Origin: a virus
Strand: one strand, 5' to 3'
Virus record (IMG/VR): IMGVR_UViG_3300046519_000088
Span: 1-40,797 of that record
Length of the DNA: 40,797 nt
Every line of letters starts with the position of its first letter. Positions within the stretch are counted from its first letter, which is position 1. Positions 36,997 to 40,797 of the stretch are shown one piece after another. The position numbers were made by a program, and so were the translations under genes. The notes beneath the pieces were generated by a model that made no database searches, was not told the origin of the DNA, and saw nothing but the letters and a program-made list of their open reading frames with translations.

Positions 36997-37190
36997 TCTG
37001 CGGATTCCTTGTGCTGTGATGCGGCGCGTGGCGCCCAAACCTGTTGCAATGCCCAGAACCAGCGGGCGCCTACTGGCCAAGCCCTGCGGTTCACTCCCAT
37101 GGTGAAAGCCTCTTGGGAGACGTTCTCTTCGACGAACTGGAGGTGTTCGCGGGCAATGGTGTCACGCTGGCGATCGGCATGGTTGATCAT
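36993..37190 (-). CDS. Small protein in the replication cluster (65 aa)
   Basis: ATG 37190 overlaps the preceding stop, and its stop overlaps the DnaA-like start (ATGA both sides). The sequence (MINHADRQRDTIAREHLQFV, then VGARWFWALQQVWAPRAASQ) is helical and Trp-rich. The longer frame up to 37355 lies inside another gene. The family is unknown; coupling with the DnaA-like gene suggests a replication accessory. Confidence 0.62.
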   Translation of the reverse strand: MINHADRQRDTIAREHLQFVEENVSQEAFTMGVNRRAWPVGARWFWALQQVWAPRAASQHKESAE

Positions 37191-37573
37191 TGCTTCATCG
37201 CCTGCGCCATAAGTTGACGGACCTGACGAGCGCGAGAGTTGCCTTCCCAGTCGTCCTGGTTCTTCTGGATCGCGCGGGCGAGGTATTCTTCGCGGGTTTC
37301 CTGCCGTGGTGTCGGGTGGTTCTGATCGGTGAAGCCTTGGGCCTTCTTGACCCATGCGGCCTCGAAACCTACCCAGCCTCGCACCATGTGCGTTTCGGCT
37401 GCCTTCTCGATGTCGCCAGTAGCCTCGTATTCCCTGAGAAGGGCACGAGCGATGCGGGCGGTGATCTGTGCTTTCTTGGTACGCCGGAACTTCACCACCT
37501 CAAGCGCCAAATCCTCTGGCATCTTGGCTTTGAGCGTTTCGAAGCCAGCTCTTTCGTCTTCTGACATCTTCAT
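37187..37573 (-). CDS. Helical unknown protein in the replication cluster (128 aa)
   Basis: A helical, charged protein (MKMSEDERAGFETLKAKMPE, then FRRTKKAQITARIARALLRE and a Trp-rich middle). I chose ATG 37573, which has GAGG at 6-nt spacing, over GTG 37585. Basic helices suggest DNA or RNA binding. It is coupled to the gene at 36993-37190. I recognise no family. Confidence 0.63.
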   Translation of the reverse strand: MKMSEDERAGFETLKAKMPEDLALEVVKFRRTKKAQITARIARALLREYEATGDIEKAAETHMVRGWVGFEAAWVKKAQGFTDQNHPTPRQETREEYLARAIQKNQDDWEGNSRARQVRQLMAQAMKQ

Positions 37574-37581
37574 GCTGCACC

Positions 37582-37890
37582 TCACTTGATGACGGTAAGT
37601 TTTCGTTTGGAAGGAGGCTTTCTGGGGCCGTACCCTTCACCGAAGGCGTTGCTATCAAGACGATGGCCTACAGGCTCGTCTCCGAGCTGCGCCCGCACCT
37701 TCTCGACACCTAATTCAACGTCCATCTGATAGACCCGATCATCTGGGCAGTGGTCGTTGACGCAGAAGAACTCTATCGGTTCGTCGCTGTAGATCGTCCA
37801 ACAGCCAAGCGGGTCAATGTTCATGACGACTCGGTTTGGCGCTTTCGTCCATTCGGAATTGGGTGTTTCGAAATCTGGGCTGTCTGTCAT
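37582..37890 (-). CDS. Unknown protein adjacent to RusA (102 aa)
   Basis: The N-terminal half is beta-like (RVVMNIDPLGCWTIYSDEPI, with a C-x-x-x-x-C/H group around FFCVNDHCPDD), and the C-terminus is basic with Pro-Lys-Arg repeats (GPRKPPSKRKLTVIK), perhaps for nucleic-acid binding. ATG 37890 overlaps the RusA stop (ATGA). The function is unknown. Confidence 0.63.
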   Translation of the reverse strand: MTDSPDFETPNSEWTKAPNRVVMNIDPLGCWTIYSDEPIEFFCVNDHCPDDRVYQMDVELGVEKVRAQLGDEPVGHRLDSNAFGEGYGPRKPPSKRKLTVIK

Positions 37891-38249
37891 GCTGCTTCAT
37901 CCTCATATGCTGAAATTAGAACGGTACACGGCGCTCCAGACGCCACCCACTGGACCGTCAGACGGCGCACATAGCGGTTTGAATCGTCGCGAATGACGCC
38001 AGATTTGACGAGAACGTCACAAATTCCCTTCAAGGCATTGTCGCAGTCCCTAGCGCGCTTATCTGGGGCCACGAGGCCGATGGAGATAGACACCTCGCCG
38101 CCGAACTTCTGCGGCTTCTGAGAGGCGATCATCAACAAGGCTTCGTTCGTCCACTCCCGGTAACGGGCTGTGGCGCGACGTCCTACCTTGGGGACGTTCT
38201 CGAAGCAGGCGGAGACAGGCAGGGGAAAAGGTAATTCGATCCTCGTCAT
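37887..38249 (-). CDS. rusA: RusA-family Holliday junction resolvase (120 aa)
   Basis: The RusA signature is complete: Asp68-x-Asp70-Asn71-x-x-Lys74 in ARDCDNALKGICDVL, followed by SGVIRDDSNR (Asp88/89) that completes the metal site, and a final strand VQWVASG. Size is typical (RusA 120 aa). It cuts four-way junctions or branched replication intermediates as a dimer, before packaging. The stop overlaps the next start (ATGA) and its start overlaps the previous stop. Confidence 0.92.
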   Translation of the reverse strand: MTRIELPFPLPVSACFENVPKVGRRATARYREWTNEALLMIASQKPQKFGGEVSISIGLVAPDKRARDCDNALKGICDVLVKSGVIRDDSNRYVRRLTVQWVASGAPCTVLISAYEDEAA

Positions 38250-38455
38250 GCTGCCGCCTCGCTAGCCAGTTTCCTATTGAGAGCCTTGACGTAGGCGCCG
38301 CGAAGCTCAGTAAACTTAGCGATATCGTCGAGCTTGCCTGCTATGATCGTTTCCGGCATGGGGCGCTTACTGCCTGGGCCGTGGTCCTCGATGTAGGTGT
38401 TGAGGGACCACATGCGGCGATCGATCCAGTCGAGCATTTCTTCGGCTGGGATCAT
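38246..38455 (-). CDS. Small protein before RusA (69 aa)
   Basis: A helical protein (MIPAEEMLDWIDRRMWSLNT, then LDDIAKFTELRGAYVKALNR) with ATGA coupling on both sides. The mixed acidic/basic helices suggest an adaptor. I recognise no family. It lies between the HTH protein and RusA. Confidence 0.62.
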   Translation of the reverse strand: MIPAEEMLDWIDRRMWSLNTYIEDHGPGSKRPMPETIIAGKLDDIAKFTELRGAYVKALNRKLASEAAA

Positions 38456-38841
38456 GCCTTCGCCCTCAGTTCGCGCATCTCCTCACGGTATCTGCGCATC
38501 CAGTATTGCTGGAGAATTCGACGCTGCTCACGACGAACGGATTGCCTAATTGCGGCATTGCGCTCAGCGTGTATTTGCTTCTCAACCTCGGCTTCGGTGA
38601 GGTGCAGGAATTGCCCGATCGCGATGTAGTCATGCCCTTTCTTGAACAAGCTCAAGGCGGATGTTTTCAGGGCCGCTTGCTTCGGCAACTCAACAATCGG
38701 GACATGCTTGCCGGTATTGATGTTCGATATCGTGTGCTGTGCGATGCCAAGAAGCGCCTGGATATCCTTTTGCTTGGTGCCGGCAGCTAGGAGGCGCCGA
38801 ACTTCGAAGATCGTCTCGTCTGTGTGCTTTCTCTTCGTCAT
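38452..38841 (-). CDS. HTH DNA-binding protein (129 aa)
   Basis: Residues 5-45 form a resolvase/HTH-type unit (DETIFEVRRLLAAGTKQKDI, then ALLGIAQHTISNINTGK), a typical 'A-G-x-x-x-x-D-I-A-x-x-L-G-I-x-x-x-T-V' recognition pattern. A second possible HTH follows near residues 60-90 (YIAIGQFLHLTEAEVEKQIH), and the C-terminus is strongly basic. It lies directly after an intrinsic terminator with only ~15 bp to spare, so its expression depends on read-through. It probably regulates phage replication or late genes. Confidence 0.72.
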   Translation of the reverse strand: MTKRKHTDETIFEVRRLLAAGTKQKDIQALLGIAQHTISNINTGKHVPIVELPKQAALKTSALSLFKKGHDYIAIGQFLHLTEAEVEKQIHAERNAAIRQSVRREQRRILQQYWMRRYREEMRELRAKA

Positions 38842-38855
38842 AGCTGCCTCTTGTG

Positions 38856-38886
38856 AAGAAAAACCCGGAGGGCATTACCCCTCCGG
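38856..38886 (-). terminator. Intrinsic terminator inside the leftward operon
   Basis: On the leftward strand CCGGAGGG (38886-38879) pairs with CCCTCCGG (38872-38865) across six bases, then GTTTTTCTTC follows. The next gene (ATG 38841) starts about 15 bp later with its own ribosome binding site but no room for a promoter, so transcription of the replication genes must pass this signal. A CCTTCC-type segment just upstream could pair with part of the stem as an alternative fold. Confidence 0.85.
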
Positions 38887-38938
38887 TAGTTTCGGCTTGC
38901 TTCCTTGGAGGAAGGGATGCAGCCGTGAGGAACTGGTT

Positions 38939-39286
38939 TTAGTCGGCCACACGCCGCGCCTGCTCCGCGAATGGGTAAAACTCTCGGCTGATGCGGAATT
39001 CATAGATGCCGGGATCGAGGTCGTAGCCGCCGTGCGGGTTGGCCGCGTCCTGAATGAACGACTGAGGCTCATCGAGGATGGCGTAGAACATCTGCATCCC
39101 GGAAGGCACGTTGTTGATGCGCTCCATGACATCGCCGCCAGTCAAGAGGTGATGGTGGCCGCTCTCGGAATGAGAGATCACGAAACCCTTGGGAAGACGA
39201 TCAACCGTCTTCGTTTCCATGCCTGCCGGAAGAGCATCTATCTTGACGATCCGGCACTCGCCCTGCTGTCCAATTACCTGTTTCAT
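38939..39286 (-). CDS. Small companion protein of the DUF6745-like gene (115 aa)
   Basis: A beta-rich protein with GECRIVKIDALPAGMETKTV, then FVISHSESGHHHLLTGGDVM (a G-E-x-T/S-G-H-x-H type motif), and FRISREFYP at the end. Small proteins with this G-H-H-H pattern often lie next to DUF6745-type genes in phages and actinobacteria, from memory. ATG 39286 and GTG 39292 are both possible starts (AGGG upstream). The metal-like His cluster is suggestive. Function unknown. Confidence 0.65.
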   Translation of the reverse strand: MKQVIGQQGECRIVKIDALPAGMETKTVDRLPKGFVISHSESGHHHLLTGGDVMERINNVPSGMQMFYAILDEPQSFIQDAANPHGGYDLDPGIYEFRISREFYPFAEQARRVAD

Positions 39287-39301
39287 TTCCACTTTTCCCT
39301 T

Positions 39302-40561
39302 TCAGGTTCTGCGTTGGGGATGAACGTATTCAGAGAGGGGATCACCGATTCGCCATGCCTGCGCTGCAAGTGCTGTTGTGATCGGAAGACCATCGATGTC
39401 TGAGACTCTCGGGACGCCTTCGCAGATAATCCCGTTTCTCGGACACACAGCCTTCAGGAACAAACCGGGCTCCGGAAGACCCGGAAGCGTGAGCTCTATA
39501 AGCTCCCCAATGTCTGTGTTTTCGTGCTTGTCGATCGTATTTGACTTTAGAACAGAGAGCATCTTCGGCCATCCAGCTATCGCCGCTCCTGCCGCGCGCT
39601 GTTCAACGTTGGTCGCCTTGATGATCTCGTTCGGATCGATGTTAGCCCGGTCAGAAATCCAGTGCGAAGGAACTCTCGTTCCATGCCATGCATAGACGCC
39701 GAAGCCGTCGCGATATTCGATTGCTGGTCCCGTCTCGCAGTGCAGGCGGTTTTGGTCGTCACGGCGTAACGTGCGCGGTCGATCGGTGATGATGACGGCT
39801 CCAGCGAAGAACCAGACCCATCCGCAGGACTGAGCGATGCGCAGAAGCGGATTGATATTCTCGGTGTTTGGCAGATTGCAAACGCGGCGGAAGAACGCCA
39901 ACCACGACAACCATCCGGCCTCGTGTTGGCTCAAGAAGGAGGCATTGACCTGATCCCTGACCTGAGCCCAGACCTGATCCACGACCTGAGCCCAGACCTG
40001 ATCCCTGACCTGAGCCCTGACCTGATCCACGACCTGATCCCAGACCTGATCCCTGACCTGAGCCCTGACCTGATCCCAGACCTGAGCCCTGACCTGATCC
40101 ACGACCTGATCCCTGACCTGAGCCCCGACCTGATCCCCGACCTGAGCCCCGACCTGATCCCCGACCTGAGCCCCGACCTGAGCCCTGACCTGATCCAAGA
40201 CCTGAGCCCTGACCTGATCCCAGACCTGATCCCCGACCTGAGCCCCGACCTGATCCCAGACCTGATCCCCGACCTGAGCCCCGACCTGATCCCAGACCTG
40301 AGCCCTGACCTGAGCCCCGACCTCTTCACCAAGCCGCGTGTTCTTCAGTATCGCGGCACCTATGGCTCCCTCATGTGGGGAAGCTAGGCGGATGAAGAGA
40401 TTAGGCGGCGGAAGACCCGCGACTGCGTATGCTTCCTTTACGGCCTGTTCTGCAGCATCGAAATCTGCTGGTTCAGTCGATAGACCATGGCGCAGGAATT
40501 CATCGCGGATGATTGGTATCTGCGCTTCCTGCTCGGGGGTTAGCTTGGTGATTTTCGTCAT
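39302..40561 (-). CDS. DUF6745-like protein with tetrapeptide repeat region (419 aa)
   Basis: Residues 1-81 are a helical N-terminal domain. Residues 82-205 are 31 tandem four-residue units of the form [G/R/W/V/L]-[A/D]-Q-V. Residues 206-419 form an ordered domain ([56 protein letters not shown]) that matches the DUF6745 pattern as I remember it, including the E-x-G-P-A-I/L-x-Y-x-D-G-x-G-x-Y-A-W-H-G block. Function is unknown. ATG 40561 has a strong GGAGAGGAAA upstream. The gene continues across the contig junction (bases 1-10). Confidence 0.85.
   Translation of the reverse strand: MTKITKLTPEQEAQIPIIRDEFLRHGLSTEPADFDAAEQAVKEAYAVAGLPPPNLFIRLASPHEGAIGAAILKNTRLGEEVGAQVRAQVWDQVGAQVGDQVWDQVGAQVGDQVWDQVRAQVLDQVRAQVGAQVGDQVGAQVGDQVGAQVRDQVVDQVRAQVWDQVRAQVRDQVWDQVVDQVRAQVRDQVWAQVVDQVWAQVRDQVNASFLSQHEAGWLSWLAFFRRVCNLPNTENINPLLRIAQSCGWVWFFAGAVIITDRPRTLRRDDQNRLHCETGPAIEYRDGFGVYAWHGTRVPSHWISDRANIDPNEIIKATNVEQRAAGAAIAGWPKMLSVLKSNTIDKHENTDIGELIELTLPGLPEPGLFLKAVCPRNGIICEGVPRVSDIDGLPITTALAAQAWRIGDPLSEYVHPQRRT
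39947..40318 (-). repeat. 12-bp coding minisatellite, 31 units
   Basis: Each 12-bp unit reads (A/C/G/T)GG or GTG/TTG, then GAT/GCT, then CAG GTC. The last two codons are constant, and variation falls in the first codon base and the second codon. Expansion or contraction by whole units keeps the reading frame. Both opposite-strand and shifted frames also stay open across it, which creates two spurious long frames. Confidence 0.95.
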
Positions 40562-40797
40562 TTCCTCTCCTCGTCCTTCTTCTCGTCGGTTTCTTTAAGC
40601 TCAGGACAAATCCATTCAGCCCAACTGGCGCCCTTGTCTCGTAGCCACGCTGCCAGCAGCATCCGTCTTCGCAAGCTTAGCCATCTGACGAATACGGGCG
40701 GTTTTCTCGATGAATTCGGCATGCTGGTCTCTTGCCTTCCTTAGTGCTTCCGCCGTCTCGTACAATTCCACCATCTGGAAATGCTTGACGATGTGGC
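40552..40797. repeat. Terminal direct repeat, right copy
   Basis: Copy of bases 1-246 (one difference: C at 40670 for G at 119). It repeats the 34-aa small gene (40558-40662) and the 3' end of the 117-aa gene. See the left copy for interpretation. Confidence 0.95.
40616..40797 (-). CDS. Partial copy of the 117-aa unknown protein gene
   Basis: This is the 3' part of the gene that is complete at 65-418, truncated by the end of the contig. It differs from the complete copy only by the silent change at 40670. It is a duplicate created by the contig overlap, not a second gene. Confidence 0.9.
   Translation of the reverse strand, partial: HIVKHFQMVELYETAEALRKARDQHAEFIEKTARIRQMAKLAKTDAAGSVATRQGRQLG

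Noticed and set aside
39947-40318. CRISPR-like array
   Set aside because: Units are contiguous 12-bp repeats inside a coding frame, without spacers.
39923-40387. Long rightward frame of Pro-Asp-Leu-Ser/Ile repeats, and a leftward Arg-Ser-Gly-Leu repeat frame at 39931-40332
   Set aside because: Both are shadows of the 12-bp minisatellite in the DUF6745-like gene. A repeat unit of 12 bp keeps all frames open.

Overview
The window is the complete genome of a temperate, short-tailed (podovirus-like) bacteriophage, written as a linear contig whose two ends overlap. Bases 1-246 recur as 40552-40797 with one mismatch, so the unit is a circle (or terminally repeated molecule) of 40,551 bp. Direct evidence for temperate life is a tyrosine integrase with an overlapping excisionase-like gene, a short XRE-type repressor and a divergent Cro-like gene. 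The head and tail set (terminase, P22-type portal, scaffold, coat, head-tail adaptor, gp10-like closure protein, ejection proteins; no sheath or tape measure) indicates P22-like podovirus morphology. The host is probably an alphaproteobacterium of the Rhizobiales: two GTTC-N7-GTTC boxes match the LexA site known from that group, and the gene repertoire resembles rhizobial prophages. The host call is inference.

Layout. The immunity region (about 2190-3980) holds Cro-like and repressor genes facing away from each other across three evenly spaced operators. A 79-codon leftward ORF, with a LexA box over its promoter, lies antisense to the 3' end of the repressor gene. Next come an Arc-type regulator, a non-coding stretch, a predicted ~75-nt small RNA with its own promoter and terminator, and the rightward early promoter with two more repressor operators. 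The rightward early operon (4042-10784) carries small unknown proteins, a Gp157-like protein, a Bet/RecT annealase, a MazG-DUF551 fusion, an HNH protein, the excisionase-like gene and the integrase.

All other main genes run leftward from the Cro promoter, across the contig junction, down to the lysis genes. In transcription order these are: Cro-like, HNH, small membrane or secreted proteins, a DUF6745-like protein with a 31-copy tetrapeptide repeat, an operon-internal terminator, an HTH protein, RusA, a DnaA-domain-IV protein, a NusG-like antiterminator, a candidate late promoter with a perfect dyad, a homing-type HNH, terminase, portal, head proteins, tail and ejection proteins, a tail fibre, an SGNH esterase, a membrane-anchored endolysin, Rz/Rz1 spanins and a holin candidate. 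Two small rightward cassettes (12688-12858 and 15118-15682), each with its own promoter, interrupt this leftward block and look like morons.

How the parts may work together. The repressor is only about 101 residues and has no LexA-like self-cleavage domain, so ordinary RecA-driven cleavage is not expected. A LexA-controlled promoter firing antisense to the repressor gene offers another route to SOS induction: a small antirepressor, an antisense RNA, or both. Repressor operators lie in exactly the same register inside the -35/-10 spacers of the Cro-operon promoter and the rightward early promoter, so one repressor should close both arms. The phage NusG paralogue and the terminators inside the leftward operon suggest that late expression depends on processive antitermination.
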